Notes: generated from the sequence alone by a model not told the origin. 64,000 bases of DNA from Streptomyces cavernae (GCF_004023625.1 NZ_RPDJ01000020.1:179155-243154), one strand, 5' to 3'; counted from the first letter of the stretch, positions 26,022-34,540 are shown. Made by a program: numbers and translations.

Positions 26022-27488
26022 TTACCCGGGGTGCGAGTCCCGCGCGCGGGATTGGAAGTAGGACACCACCGTGTTCGTCACGGCGACCAGAGGGACCGCC
26101 ACCACCGCGCCGCCGATTCCGGCCACCATTCCGCCTGCCGCCACCGCGAGCACCACCGCGAGTGGGTGGACTCGTACCGCGCGGCCCAGGATGAAGGGCT
26201 GGAGGATGTGGCCTTCGATCTGCTGGACCGCCAGGACCACCACCAGCGTCATGACCGCTGTGAACACCCCCTGGGTCACCAGGGCGACCACGACCGCGAG
26301 GGCGCCCGAGACCACCGCACCCACCAGCGGGATGAACGAGAACAGGAAGATCAGAACGGCGAGCGGGACGGCCATCGGTACGCCGAGGAAGAAGATGCCC
26401 AGGCCGATGAAGATGGCGTCGATCAGAGCCACGACCACCGTGCCGCGGACGTATGACGTCAGGGTGCCCCAGGCGCGCGGCCCCGCACCGGCCACACCCG
26501 GCCGGGCGGCGGCGGGTACCAGCTTCAGCGACCACTCCCAGACCTTCTTGCCGTCGTAGAGGAGGAAGAGGGTCGAGAAGACCGTCAGGAGGATGCCGGT
26601 CAGCGCCTCGATGACGACCGTGACGCCCTCGAGCCCGGCGGAGGTGATCTGGTCCGTGTTGTCCGCGATCGCCTCGCGCAGGTTCTGGGCGATGTCGTTG
26701 ATCTGGTCCTCGGTCACATGGAACGGACTCTTCAGCAGCCAGCGCCGTAGTTCGTCGATGCCGTCCTGGATCTGGTCCGAGAGGTTGTCGAGGTTCTCCA
26801 TGACCTGCCAGACCACGAACCAGCCGACCAGACCCATGATGACGAACCCGAGGACGGCGGTGAGCGCGGTGGCTAGTCCGCGCGGCACGCCGTGGCGTCT
26901 GAGCCGGTCCACCGCGGGTTGCAGCAGCGCCGTGATGAGCAGCGCGGCGACGAAGGCGAGGACGACCAGTTGGACGGCGCTGATGACCCGCATCAGCACC
27001 CAGAGGGTTCCGGCGAGCACCAGCATCCGCCACCCTGCCTCGGCCGCCACGCGTACGCCCCACGGAACGGCGGCGGCCGGATCGGGGCGGGCCGGTCCCG
27101 GTACGACGGCCGGGTAACCGGGGGGCGGTGGGCCCTTGGGGGGTTCCGAGGCGGCGGGGGACGGGAAGCGTTCCGCGGAGGAGTCCTCGCCCCGAGCGGC
27201 GGAGTCGGCGGCGCGGGCGGATTCCGCGGTGTCCGCGGGACCGGGCTCGCTGGAAGGGCCAGGCTCGCTCGAAGGGCCGGGCTCGCTCGAAGGACCGGGT
27301 TCGTGTGGGGGACGGGGCTCACGCGAGGGGCCGGCGGAGGAGCTCGCCGCGGGGAGGGGGGCGCCGGTTGCGTCGGCCTCCTCGTCTGCCTGTTCCCGCT
27401 CGACCTCCGCACGGCGGGCTTCGAGGCGTCTGCTGAACTCGGTCAGTCCGGCGCCGAGCCTGCCCAGCCACTCTGGCACTCGCGACAT
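26022..27488 (-). CDS. AI-2E family (TqsA/YdiK-like) membrane protein
   Basis: ATG 27488 (488 residues) follows GGAAGAGG. The first 135 residues are a hydrophilic, Pro/Glu/Ser-rich cytoplasmic region with a repeated GPSSEP hexapeptide (18-bp DNA repeats). The membrane domain has about eight segments, including MLVLAGTLWVLMRVISAV, LTAVLGFVIMGLVGWFVVW and the family signature near the end (FSFIPLVGAVVSGALAV, then ILQPFILGRAVRVHPLAVVL). Members export small molecules, autoinducer or Na+/H+ in different bacteria, so the substrate is not predictable. Convergent with the FtsX-like permease. Confidence 0.88.
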   Translation of the reverse strand: MSRVPEWLGRLGAGLTEFSRRLEARRAEVEREQADEEADATGAPLPAASSSAGPSREPRPPHEPGPSSEPGPSSEPGPSSEPGPADTAESARAADSAARGEDSSAERFPSPAASEPPKGPPPPGYPAVVPGPARPDPAAAVPWGVRVAAEAGWRMLVLAGTLWVLMRVISAVQLVVLAFVAALLITALLQPAVDRLRRHGVPRGLATALTAVLGFVIMGLVGWFVVWQVMENLDNLSDQIQDGIDELRRWLLKSPFHVTEDQINDIAQNLREAIADNTDQITSAGLEGVTVVIEALTGILLTVFSTLFLLYDGKKVWEWSLKLVPAAARPGVAGAGPRAWGTLTSYVRGTVVVALIDAIFIGLGIFFLGVPMAVPLAVLIFLFSFIPLVGAVVSGALAVVVALVTQGVFTAVMTLVVVLAVQQIEGHILQPFILGRAVRVHPLAVVLAVAAGGMVAGIGGAVVAVPLVAVTNTVVSYFQSRARDSHPG

Positions 27489-27557
27489 GGTCCGTCCTCT
27501 TCCCCCGTCGTGCGCAACCTCTCCCCCGGAGCCGTCCGGTGTGAACCGTACATGGCC

Positions 27558-27590
27558 GAAGCCCCTCACCCTAGGACGGGGAGGGGCTTC
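27558..27590. terminator. Hairpin between SLT-domain gene and AI-2E gene
   Basis: GAAGCCCCTC and GAGGGGCTTC form a perfect 10-bp stem with a 13-nt loop, 30 bp downstream (minus strand) of the second SLT gene. Confidence 0.7.
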
Positions 27591-27620
27591 GAAAAGTTGA
27601 GCGACCGCGGTGTGGCCGAC

Positions 27621-28337
27621 TCAGTAGGAACCGTTGGCCTGCCAGAAATCCCAGGCATCGCAAGGGCTGCCGTAACGGTCGTTCATGTAGTTGAGGCCCC
27701 ACTTGATCTGGGTGGCCGGGTTGGTCTGCCAGTCGGCGCCGACGGACGACATCTTGGAGCCGGGGTAGGCCTGGACGAGCCCGTAGGCACCCGAGGTGGG
27801 GTTGACCGCCTTGTAGTTCCAGGTGGACTCGTGGTCCACGATGTTGCTGAAGCACTGGAACTGACCGGCCGGCACGATCTGGCGCGCGATGGCCTGGACC
27901 TCGGCGACCGTGTACGAGGACTGTGGCGCGGACGGAGCCTCCGGTGTGGGGTCGCCGGCGTCGCGTGTGTCGGCGCGGCTGGACTTCTGCTGCGCCTCCA
28001 GGCGGTCCTTGGCGTCCTGCTCGGCCTGCTTTGCGGCCTTCTGCTTGGCGACAGCGTCCTTGGCGGCCTGCTTGCGGGCCTCCTCCTCCGCCGACTTCTT
28101 CGCGGTGGTGTCCGCGGCGATGGCTTGCGAGTCGGCCTGCTCCGTGAGGGAGGCGGTCTGCACCTGAGCCTGTTGGCCCGCGGGTAAGTCAGCGAGGAGA
28201 GTCGAGTCGCTCGCCGTCGCCTCGGTGTCGTTCGCGGTCTGGGCAGTGTTGCCCTGCGCGACACCGACCACGGCGCCGACAGTGGTGACCGCCGTGGCCG
28301 AGGCCACGGCGAATCCCCTGGCCGATATCCGGCTCAC
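27621..28337 (-). CDS. Secreted transglycosylase-like (SLT) protein, copy 2
   Basis: GTG 28337 (238 residues) is preceded by GGAAGGA at a 6-nt distance. An upstream ATG at 28355 lies on that ribosome-binding site. The signal peptide is VSRISARGFAVASATAVTTV and beyond. A charged Lys/Ala/Glu coiled region (about 65-125, KKSAEEEARKQAAKDAVAKQ) leads to a C-terminal lysozyme-like SLT domain: FSNIVDHESTWNYKAVNPTS has the catalytic Glu in HES, then GAYGLVQAYPGSKM and NPATQIKWGLNYM. It probably cleaves peptidoglycan outside the cell. It is a close paralogue of the next gene, arranged head-to-tail 58 bp apart, which indicates a recent tandem duplication. Confidence 0.9.
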   Translation of the reverse strand: MSRISARGFAVASATAVTTVGAVVGVAQGNTAQTANDTEATASDSTLLADLPAGQQAQVQTASLTEQADSQAIAADTTAKKSAEEEARKQAAKDAVAKQKAAKQAEQDAKDRLEAQQKSSRADTRDAGDPTPEAPSAPQSSYTVAEVQAIARQIVPAGQFQCFSNIVDHESTWNYKAVNPTSGAYGLVQAYPGSKMSSVGADWQTNPATQIKWGLNYMNDRYGSPCDAWDFWQANGSY

Positions 28338-28395
28338 ACGGTTTCCTTCCGACATCGCAGGTCAAGAGAGTTGAACGGGCCGCGGCCGAGCCGGC

Positions 28396-29094
28396 TCAGT
28401 ACCAGTTGTTGGCCTGCCAGAAGTTCCAGGCTCCGCAGGGGCTGCCGTAGCGGCTTTCCATGTAGTTGAGGCCCCACTTGATCTGCGTGGCCGGGTTGGT
28501 CGCCCAGTCGGCGCCCGCGGAGGACATCTTGGAGCCGGGCAGCGCCTGCATGAGGCCGTAGGCGTCGGACGTGGGGTTGTCCGCCCGGTAGTTCCAGCTG
28601 GACTCGCGCTCCACGATGTTGCTGAAGCACTGGAACTGATCGGCGGGCACCATCTGACGTGCCATGGCCTGGACTTCGGCGGCCGTGTACGACGACTGCG
28701 TTGCGAAGCTGGAGGCGTCCCGCGTCGCGGAGCGGCTGGCCGCCAGCTCCGCCTCCTTGCGCTCCTTGGCCTCCTGCTCGGCCTTCTCGGCGGCCTTCTG
28801 CTTGGCCACCGCGTCCTCGGCCGCCTGCTTGCGAGCCGCTTCCTCCGCCGACTTCTTGGCTGTGACGTCCGCGGCGATGGCCTGTGCGTCGGCCTGCTGC
28901 GTCAGGGAAGCGGTCTGCACCTGAGCCTGCTGGCCCGTCGGTATGTCCGCGAGGAGGGTCGCGTCACTCGCCGTCGCCTCGGCATCGTTCGCCTGCTGTG
29001 CGGTGCTGCCCTGGGCAACGCCGACCACAGCGCCGACAGTGGTGACCGCCGTGGCCGAGGCCACTGCGAATCCCCGGACCGAAATCCGGCTCAC
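28396..29094 (-). CDS. Secreted transglycosylase-like (SLT) protein, copy 1
   Basis: GTG 29094 (232 residues) has GGAAGGA upstream, as in copy 2. The signal peptide and the coiled Lys/Ala/Glu region are nearly the same as in copy 2. The SLT domain reads FSNIVERESSWNYRADNPTS, with Glu in the same position, then DAYGLMQALPGSKM. A short insertion or deletion in the linker (TPEAPSAP is missing here) is the main difference. It is the first gene of the pair, and its 0.44 kb upstream region carries a structured leader and the terminator of phoH-like. Likely role: cell-wall turnover during growth, germination or sporulation. Confidence 0.9.
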   Translation of the reverse strand: MSRISVRGFAVASATAVTTVGAVVGVAQGSTAQQANDAEATASDATLLADIPTGQQAQVQTASLTQQADAQAIAADVTAKKSAEEAARKQAAEDAVAKQKAAEKAEQEAKERKEAELAASRSATRDASSFATQSSYTAAEVQAMARQMVPADQFQCFSNIVERESSWNYRADNPTSDAYGLMQALPGSKMSSAGADWATNPATQIKWGLNYMESRYGSPCGAWNFWQANNWY

Positions 29095-29355
29095 ACGGTT
29101 TTCCTTCCAGCATCGCCCGCTTAGGTGACCCTCGCGGACGCAATCGTGCCCCTGGCGCTGGCTTCCCAACTGCGGGGTCACGGAAGCACGGGCCCGGTGG
29201 GCAACTCCCGTACGGGAGCGCCGCGTGATGCTCGGGCGGCATACGACGATCACTATGAAGTTCTTGTTGTTCCGTACCGCTGGGGATACAGGTGTGTCGT
29301 ATGCGGGGCCTGACAGGACTGAGACTCTGCCGTAACCAAAGACCGCAAGGCAATT

Positions 29356-29394
29356 CTGGGGTGGGTGTGAAAGCTCACACCCCGATGGCCCCAG
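29356..29394 (-). promoter_or_regulatory. Two-tier hairpin in the leader of the SLT gene pair
   Basis: An inner perfect dyad GGGTGTGA-AAGC-TCACACCC (29363-29382) is enclosed by CTGGGG (29356-29361) and CCCCAG (29389-29394). The half-site GTGTGA resembles Crp half-sites, but the 4-bp centre is shorter than the usual 6, so an RNA structure in the 5' leader is at least as likely. The rest of 29095-29531 holds no gene. Confidence 0.45.
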
Positions 29395-29422
29395 GAGTTT
29401 CCTCAAAAAGGTCACACAAAGA

Positions 29423-29464
29423 GGCGCCGCCCGGCTAAGATCTTTGCCTTTGCCGGACGGCGCC
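29423..29464 (-). terminator. Terminator of the PIN-PhoH gene
   Basis: GGCGCCGTCCGGC and GCCGGGCGGCGCC (minus strand) form a 13-bp stem with one G-U type mismatch around a 16-nt loop, followed by TCTTTG. It lies about 70 bp after the phoH-like stop. Confidence 0.6.
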
Positions 29465-29531
29465 AACCGTCGGGTAGCTCCTCCAACCGGTGCGTATCGC
29501 TACGAGGTTGAGCAGACCCGACCAGAAGTGA

Positions 29532-30857
29532 TCAGATCTGGCCGTCCTCCAGCATTTCGGTCACCAGCGCGGCGATCTGCGAACGCTCGGACCGCGTCAG
29601 GGTGACATGGGCGAAGAGCGGATGCCCCTTCAGTTTCTCCACGACGGCGACCACTCCGTCGTACCGCCCGACCCTGAGGTTGTCCCGCTGGGCCACGTCA
29701 TGGGTCAGCACGACGCGTGAATTCGCCCCGATCCGGGACAGAACGGTCAGCAGAACGTTTCGCTCCAGCGACTGGGCCTCGTCCACGATGACGAACGCGT
29801 CGTGGAGGGACCGGCCGCGGATGTGCGTCAGCGGCAGAACCTCCAGCATGCCGCGCGCGGTGACCTCCTCGATGACCTCCCGCGAGGTGACCGCCGACAG
29901 AGTGTCGAAGACCGCCTGCGCCCAGGGGCTCATCTTCTCGGCCTCGGAACCGGGCAGATAGCCCAGTTCCTGGCCGCCCACCGCGTACAGCGGCCGGAAG
30001 ACCATCACCTTCTGGTGCTGGCGCCGCTCGAGCACCGCCTCCAGACCCGCACACAGTGCCAGCGCCGACTTGCCGGTGCCGGCCCGTCCGCCCATCGACA
30101 CGATCCCCACGTCCGGGTCGAGCAGCAGGTCGAGTGCAATGCGCTGCTCGGCGCTGCGGCCCTTGATGCCGAACGCCTCCCGGTCACCCCGAACCAGACG
30201 TACGTTCCCGTCGGCCGTGACGCGCCCGAGTGCCTTGCCGCGCTCGGACTGGATCATCAGGCCCGTGTGCACCGGGAGGTCCGCGACCTCGGGGACATAC
30301 AGCGACTCCTCCTCGAACAGGAGGTCGACCTGCTCGGCCGCCAGGGTCAGTTCGGACATTCCGGTCCAGCCGGAGGTGTCCGTGATGGCGAGCTCCGCGC
30401 GGTACTCCTCGGCGAGGAGGCCCACGGAGGAGGCCTTGATCCTGAGCGGCAGGTCCTTGGAGACGACCGTGACGTCGTACCCCTCGGCCTGCAGGTTGCG
30501 GGCGACCGCGAGGATGCGGGAGTCGTTGTCCCCCAGGCGGTAGCCGCTGGGCAACACGCTGGGGTCCGAGTGGTTGAGCTCGACCCGGACGGTCCCGCCG
30601 AGTTCCCCGGTCGGGATGGGGGCGTCGAGACGGCCGTACCGTACGCGGTAGTCGTCGAGCAGACGCAGGGCCTGCCGGGCGAAGTAGCCGAGTTCGGGAT
30701 GGTGCCGCTTGGCCTCCAGTTCCGTGACCACGACGATCGGGAGCACGACCTCGTGCTCGTCGAAGCGGTTCATGGCGTTCGGGTCGGCCAGCAGGACGCT
30801 GGTGTCGAGAACGTAAGTGCGCCGGTCTGGCTTGTGGCGCTTTGTGCTGGTCACCAC
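29532..30857 (-). CDS. PIN-PhoH protein (RNase/ATPase)
   Basis: I start at GTG 30857 (441 residues); GTG 30854 is adjacent and equally possible. Residues about 12-140 form a PIN nuclease domain (TYVLDTSVLLADPNAM with the first catalytic Asp, LEAKRHHPELGYFARQ, GDNDSRILAVA). The C-terminal half is a PhoH ATPase with Walker A GRAGTGKSALA near residue 256 and Walker B AFVIVDEAQSLE near 355. PhoH2-type proteins are ATP-dependent RNA-unwinding and sequence-specific ribonucleases. It is preceded by a 340-bp intergenic region in which I see no gene. Confidence 0.9.
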   Translation of the reverse strand: MVTSTKRHKPDRRTYVLDTSVLLADPNAMNRFDEHEVVLPIVVVTELEAKRHHPELGYFARQALRLLDDYRVRYGRLDAPIPTGELGGTVRVELNHSDPSVLPSGYRLGDNDSRILAVARNLQAEGYDVTVVSKDLPLRIKASSVGLLAEEYRAELAITDTSGWTGMSELTLAAEQVDLLFEEESLYVPEVADLPVHTGLMIQSERGKALGRVTADGNVRLVRGDREAFGIKGRSAEQRIALDLLLDPDVGIVSMGGRAGTGKSALALCAGLEAVLERRQHQKVMVFRPLYAVGGQELGYLPGSEAEKMSPWAQAVFDTLSAVTSREVIEEVTARGMLEVLPLTHIRGRSLHDAFVIVDEAQSLERNVLLTVLSRIGANSRVVLTHDVAQRDNLRVGRYDGVVAVVEKLKGHPLFAHVTLTRSERSQIAALVTEMLEDGQI

Positions 30858-31197
30858 GGAAGGACGTACCCCCTCGGATGAGGTCGGGGAGCGACGATGA
30901 GGAACTGGACCGGGCTCGGACCACGCTGCGCGGGCCGAGCACCGGCCCTCCGTCTCGTCCGTGTTGACCACACGGTCGGGCTGGTGCAAAGGGCCTCCCG
31001 GGCGGACAGCCCCGTGCCGTCCGCTGAGATACGACACCCGTGGTTCGGGAGTCGACCTGGTTGGCTTATGCCCTCGAACGAGCGCCGCCATGCCATGCGG
31101 TATGACGGCGCGCCGGTGAACTCCGCGTTACTTTCGCCCCAGTGGGGGTGCCGTGCACCTCATCGGAGGTACGGATGCCGTTCGGGTGACGCAGGCG

Positions 31198-31971
31198 TCA
31201 GCCGCCGTAGCGCCGGTGCCGCGCCGCGTAGTCGCGCAGCGCGCGCAGGAAGTCGACCTTGCGGAAGGCCGGCCAGAAGACCTCACAGAAGTAGTACTCC
31301 GAATGGGCCGTCTGCCACAGCATGAAACCGGACAGCCGCTGCTCACCGCTGGTGCGGATGACGAGGTCGGGGTCGGGCTGGTCACTCGTGTAGAGGTGCT
31401 TGCCGATCATGTCGGTGTCGAGGCTCTCGGCGAGGTCCGCCATCGAGGCGCCCTTCTCATGGGCTTCGAGGAGCATCGAGCGCACCGCGTCGGCGATCTC
31501 CTGGCGACCGCCGTAACCGATGGCGACGTTGACCAGTATTCCGTCGACGTGGGAGGTGGACTCCTCCGCCTCCTTGAGCACCGTCTGCATGCCGGGGGGC
31601 AGCAGGTCGAGCGTGCCCACGTGGTGCACCCGCCAGCGGCCGTCGGCGGCGAGCGAGCTGACGACGTTCTCGATGATGCCGAGCAGCGGGCCGAGTTCCT
31701 CCTGCGGGCGGTCGAAGTTGTCGGTCGACAGCAGCCACAGGGTGACGACCTCGACGTCGGTCTCGGAACACCAGCCGAGGAACTCCTCGATCTTGTCCGC
31801 ACCGGCCCGGTGACCCTGCACCGTGGTGGAGCCGGCGGCCTTCGCCCAGCGTCGGTTGCCGTCCATGATGACGCCGACGTGCTTGGGCACCTGGGCGTGG
31901 TCGAGGTGGCCTTCCACCCTGCGTGCATAGAACCTGACCAGCAAGCGGCGCAGGTTGTCGCGCAGGTTCAC
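31198..31971 (-). CDS. cis-Prenyltransferase (isoprenyl/undecaprenyl diphosphate synthase type)
   Basis: This 257-residue protein starts at GTG 31971. The family signature HVGVIMDGNRRWAKAAG is at residues 31-47, with the catalytic Asp in MDGNRRW. Other conserved blocks are TLWLLSTDNFDRPQEEL, VNVAIGYGGRQEI and DPDLVIRTSGEQRLSGFMLW. It condenses isopentenyl diphosphate in cis to give either undecaprenyl diphosphate for wall synthesis or a shorter product. Streptomycetes carry several paralogues, so I do not assign uppS. The upstream region is the long repeat-containing gap described next. Confidence 0.9.
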   Translation of the reverse strand: MNLRDNLRRLLVRFYARRVEGHLDHAQVPKHVGVIMDGNRRWAKAAGSTTVQGHRAGADKIEEFLGWCSETDVEVVTLWLLSTDNFDRPQEELGPLLGIIENVVSSLAADGRWRVHHVGTLDLLPPGMQTVLKEAEESTSHVDGILVNVAIGYGGRQEIADAVRSMLLEAHEKGASMADLAESLDTDMIGKHLYTSDQPDPDLVIRTSGEQRLSGFMLWQTAHSEYYFCEVFWPAFRKVDFLRALRDYAARHRRYGG

Positions 31972-32182
31972 TAGTTCGTCAGCCTCTCCGTGCAGATGGC
32001 GGTCTCCGGGTCCCCCGCGGTCTCACGGACATGTCCGCGGTCGGCCCCTTGGGCACGTGCGAACGGCGGTCCCGAGGCCGCCACCCTACCGCTGTGCGGC
32101 GACCCCCATCCCTTGGGGTGTTGGGCCGTCGCCGCGCGGCGAGGGTGCGCCGGGCCGGTTCCACACCCGGCGCCACATGTTC

Positions 32183-32350
32183 CACGGCGCCTCGCGCCAG
32201 ACGTCGTACCGCGTCTCGCGCCGCACGTCGTACCGCGTCTCGCGCCGCACGTCGTACCGTGCCTCGCGCCGCACGTCGTACCGCGTCTCGCGCCGCACGT
32301 CGTACCGCGTCTCGCGCCGCACGTCGTACCGTGCCTCGCGCCGCACCTCC
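32183..32350. repeat. 24-bp tandem repeat array, about seven copies
   Basis: The motif ACGTCGTACC recurs at exactly 24-bp spacing (32201, 32225, 32249, 32273, 32297 and 32321). Each copy sits in a unit of the type CGCGTCTCGCGCCGC followed by ACGTCGTAC; GTCTC alternates with GCCTC. A diverged unit follows at 32345. There are no unique spacers, so it is not a CRISPR array. Confidence 0.9.
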
Positions 32351-33015
32351 GTCCCACGCCGCGTCGCACCTCCATCACCATCCCGCGCCGTACCTCCACT
32401 CCACCCCGTGTCGCACCGCACCGCATCCCGCACCGCATCCCGCACCGCCACGATCCGGACACTTCGCGGGAGCGGCCCACACCACCCGCGGGTCGGCGTT
32501 GCGGCAGGCAAAGCGCTGTACGGGGGTGCGTCCTTCGACATGAGCGAGTGGAGCGCAGAAGCGGGCCGGGGGTCGACCGAGATGTTCGTACCCCGCCTCA
32601 TCCCTCATACCGCCGCGTTCCCCGTCTGCGGCCCCCCATTCCCGCGGGAGGACGGCGGCGCCTCGCAGCGGGCGCCGGGGCCGACTCGCGCCCTCACGGC
32701 GTGCTGGGGATGCGCTGTCCGGCTCGGGCACTCGCCGCGTGCGGGGGGTGCGCTGCGGTCGCCGGTGTGCGCCCCGTGCGGTTTTCGCGCGCCCCGTGCG
32801 TGCGCCGGGAGGGCTGGAGGACGGACGGTGGACAGGAACGAGCTCGGGGTTCCTTGCGGTGCTGGGCGGTGCGGTGCGGTGGGGGACGGGTTCGGGACGG
32901 GGCACCGGGGCAGGCCCGGGAGGCGATGCGTGACAGGCGCGGGATGCGGTGCGTGACGGGGCCGGGATGCCGTGCGGGAAGGGGCGCGGGGCGGGGTGCG
33001 CACGGACAAAGAAAA

Positions 33016-33050
33016 CGGGCCGGTCCGTGGGGGGGAGACGGACCGGCCCG
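33016..33050. terminator. Strong GC hairpin
   Basis: CGGGCCGGTCCGT and its perfect complement form a 13-bp stem around a G-rich 9-nt loop, flanked by AAAGAAAA on one side. It is isolated from annotated genes and may end an unrecognised transcript. Confidence 0.6.
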
Positions 33051-33364
33051 AGGGGGGGTTTCCACCATAACCCTTCGTAAGTGATGCTGCGCGCATCGGC
33101 ATGCCACAACTACTCTCCGAAGTTGCCTGACGACACCCAGATGGGCCCGGAGGGGCCCCTTCAGGGGCCGATCGGGGCCAGCTCGAGACGTGATCATGGC
33201 CTGAACTCGGCGTTTCGCAGCGCCATACGAGGGACAGCAGAGGCCATTCGGGCGATCCGGCACTCCCTTTCCGGAAGATACTGAGCGTTTTGAGCCCTCT
33301 GCACGAGACCGTCGGCGGCACCCGCCAATACTCCACAAGAGGGAACGCGGCGCGGAACGCGTCC

Positions 33365-33395
33365 TTGACGCCTTCGAATGGAGGGCCGCTACCTT
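33365..33395 (+). promoter_or_regulatory. Candidate leaderless promoter for the DUF192 gene
   Basis: TTGACG (33365-33370) and TACCTT (33390-33395) are 19 bp apart, and the ATG at 33403 starts 7 nt after the -10. No Shine-Dalgarno sequence is near the ATG. Confidence 0.5.
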
Positions 33396-33402
33396 CGCGG
33401 CC

Positions 33403-33738
33403 ATGGCCACGTTCACCACACCGGAACGGCCCCAGCCGGTCCCCCTGGAAATCGCCGCGTCGGCTCGCGCACGGCGCCGTGGACTGCTCGGACGCACGGG
33501 CACGGAGGGGGCACTGCTGCTGACCCCGGCGAGTTCGGTGCACACCGTGGGAATGCGCTTCGCGATCGACGTCGCCCATCTCGACCGGGACTTGCGGGTT
33601 CTGTCCGTGCGGACGATGCGGCCCGGGAGGGTTGGGCTGCCCCGCTTACGGGCCAGGCACGTGCTGGAGGCGGAGGCCGGGGCGCTGACTTCGTGGGGCG
33701 TTCGGCCGGGAGTGCGGATCGCCGTGCAGGGCGGGTGA
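33403..33738 (+). CDS. DUF192 protein
   Basis: This 111-residue protein starts at ATG 33403. The DUF192 pattern is clear: ARRRGLLGRTGTEGALLLTP, then the VHTVGMRFAIDVAHLDRDLR strand pair, and a C-terminal ALTSWGVRPGVRIAV. The family is a small beta-barrel, often secreted elsewhere, of unknown function. This copy has no signal peptide. A hairpin-rich 225-bp space with a perfect AGCGAATTCGCT palindrome (33844-33855) separates it from the convergent HxlR gene. Confidence 0.85.
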   Translation: MATFTTPERPQPVPLEIAASARARRRGLLGRTGTEGALLLTPASSVHTVGMRFAIDVAHLDRDLRVLSVRTMRPGRVGLPRLRARHVLEAEAGALTSWGVRPGVRIAVQGG

Positions 33739-33963
33739 GGCGGGCCCGGCGCAGCCGACGGCCTCCGGACGGAACGGGCCGCCCCGGGGGCGACGCCGTG
33801 CGGCCCCCTCCACCGCACGATGCCGCCCGTGCGGCTTTGCCCAAGCGAATTCGCTCGGTGAGAGCTTACGTGAGAGTTGTGGGGTGTCTGCGGGGCCCTC
33901 GATAACAATGTGAAAACCCTGTGATCGTTTGCAGTCCCTCGTGGCCCAGCCCCGGGGTGATCC

Positions 33964-34362
33964 TCAGCGAGCAGCGGTGACATCTCCGTGCTCGGGTACG
34001 TGCTCGGCTCCGTGCCCGGCTCCGTGCTCGGTGGCGATGTACCGGGCCAGATGCCGTTCGCCCCACTCGCCGAGCGGGACCAGGGCCGCGTTGAGCTGCC
34101 CGCCGAGCGCGGTCAGGGAGTACTCCACCCGGGGCGGTACCTCGCGGTGCACTTCGCGGTGCACGATCCCGTCGGCCTCGAGTTCTCGCAGCTGCTGGGT
34201 CAGCATCTTCTCGCTGACGCCGGAGATGTGACGGCGCAGTTCGCCGAAGCGGAGGGTGCCACCGGCGTGCAGGGTCCACAGGATCATCGGCTTCCACTTG
34301 CCTCCGACGACGTCGACGGCGGCGTCGAGGCCGCAGCTGTAGGGCCCTTTTTCCTTTTGCAT
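33964..34362 (-). CDS. HxlR-family transcriptional regulator
   Basis: I start at ATG 34362 (132 residues), because GGAG lies 6 nt upstream. The frame is open to ATG 34419 without such a site. The HxlR winged helix is intact: CGLDAAVDVVGGKWKPMILW with the N-terminal cysteine, then FGELRRHISGVSEKMLTQQL and a wing VPPRVEYSLTALG. The cysteine may sense electrophiles or oxidants, as in YodB/HypR. The C-terminus has a His/Glu/Gly-rich tail (TEHGAGHGAEHVPEHGD). A 24-bp perfect palindrome 63 bp upstream is a good candidate operator. Confidence 0.88.
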   Translation of the reverse strand: MQKEKGPYSCGLDAAVDVVGGKWKPMILWTLHAGGTLRFGELRRHISGVSEKMLTQQLRELEADGIVHREVHREVPPRVEYSLTALGGQLNAALVPLGEWGERHLARYIATEHGAGHGAEHVPEHGDVTAAR

Positions 34363-34424
34363 GGTCAGCTCCGTAGTGAAGATGGCGTCTGACGGGGCGT
34401 CGGTCGCATGGTCGGCCACTTACT

Positions 34425-34458
34425 GGACCGGACCGTACGGTCCGGTCCGACCGTACGG
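34425..34458. promoter_or_regulatory. Perfect 24-bp palindrome with an additional half copy
   Basis: Positions 34425-34448 form a 24-bp perfect palindrome centred on CCGTACGG. The decamer GACCGTACGG is repeated 18 bp further at 34449-34458. The site lies between the divergent HxlR and AlkZ-like genes and is likely bound by the HxlR dimer. Confidence 0.65.
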
Positions 34459-34540
34459 GTGCGATGCGGGAGCACGCGAAGGCTTTTGCGCTGCCGGGGC
34501 GGGACCGGGGTGCGCAGGAGGGGCGGCGGAAAACGGTCGC

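Larger units (their letters stand above)
31972..33402. other. 1.4-kb gap with low-complexity and tandem repeats, no convincing gene
   Basis: Several long frames cross this region on both strands, but all depend on repeat sequence, are rich in Arg/Pro/His/Thr, and have no recognisable domain. The stretch contains a 24-bp array, CGCACCGCATCC-type 12-bp repeats at about 32416-32450, a G-rich low-complexity part at about 32860-33000 and a strong hairpin at 33016-33050. The final 350 bp are more balanced in composition and lead to the DUF192 promoter. Confidence 0.5.

Noticed and set aside
25980..26050. tRNA-like GGGGTGCGAGTCCCGCG segment between the permease and AI-2E genes
   Set aside because: It lacks the TTC of the T loop, and no acceptor stem or anticodon arm can be formed around it.
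29363..29382. Crp-type operator (GTGTGA dyad)
   Set aside because: The half-sites are separated by 4 bp instead of 6, and the enclosing second stem favours an RNA hairpin. Kept only as a structured leader.
29095..29531. Possible c-di-AMP (ydaO) riboswitch upstream of the SLT genes
   Set aside because: A piece like CAACCTCGTAGCG is present on the minus strand, but the GGGGUGAAUCC-type and CCGAAUCCG-type blocks are missing and the order is wrong for the motif.
32183..32350. Regular repeats that could suggest a CRISPR array
   Set aside because: The 24-bp units follow one another directly with no unique spacers, and no cas genes are nearby.
31955..32956. Long plus-strand frame through the 24-bp repeats
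   Set aside because: It is almost entirely repeat-derived Arg/Ser/Thr/Tyr sequence with no ribosome-binding site or domain. Equivalent open frames exist on the other strand.
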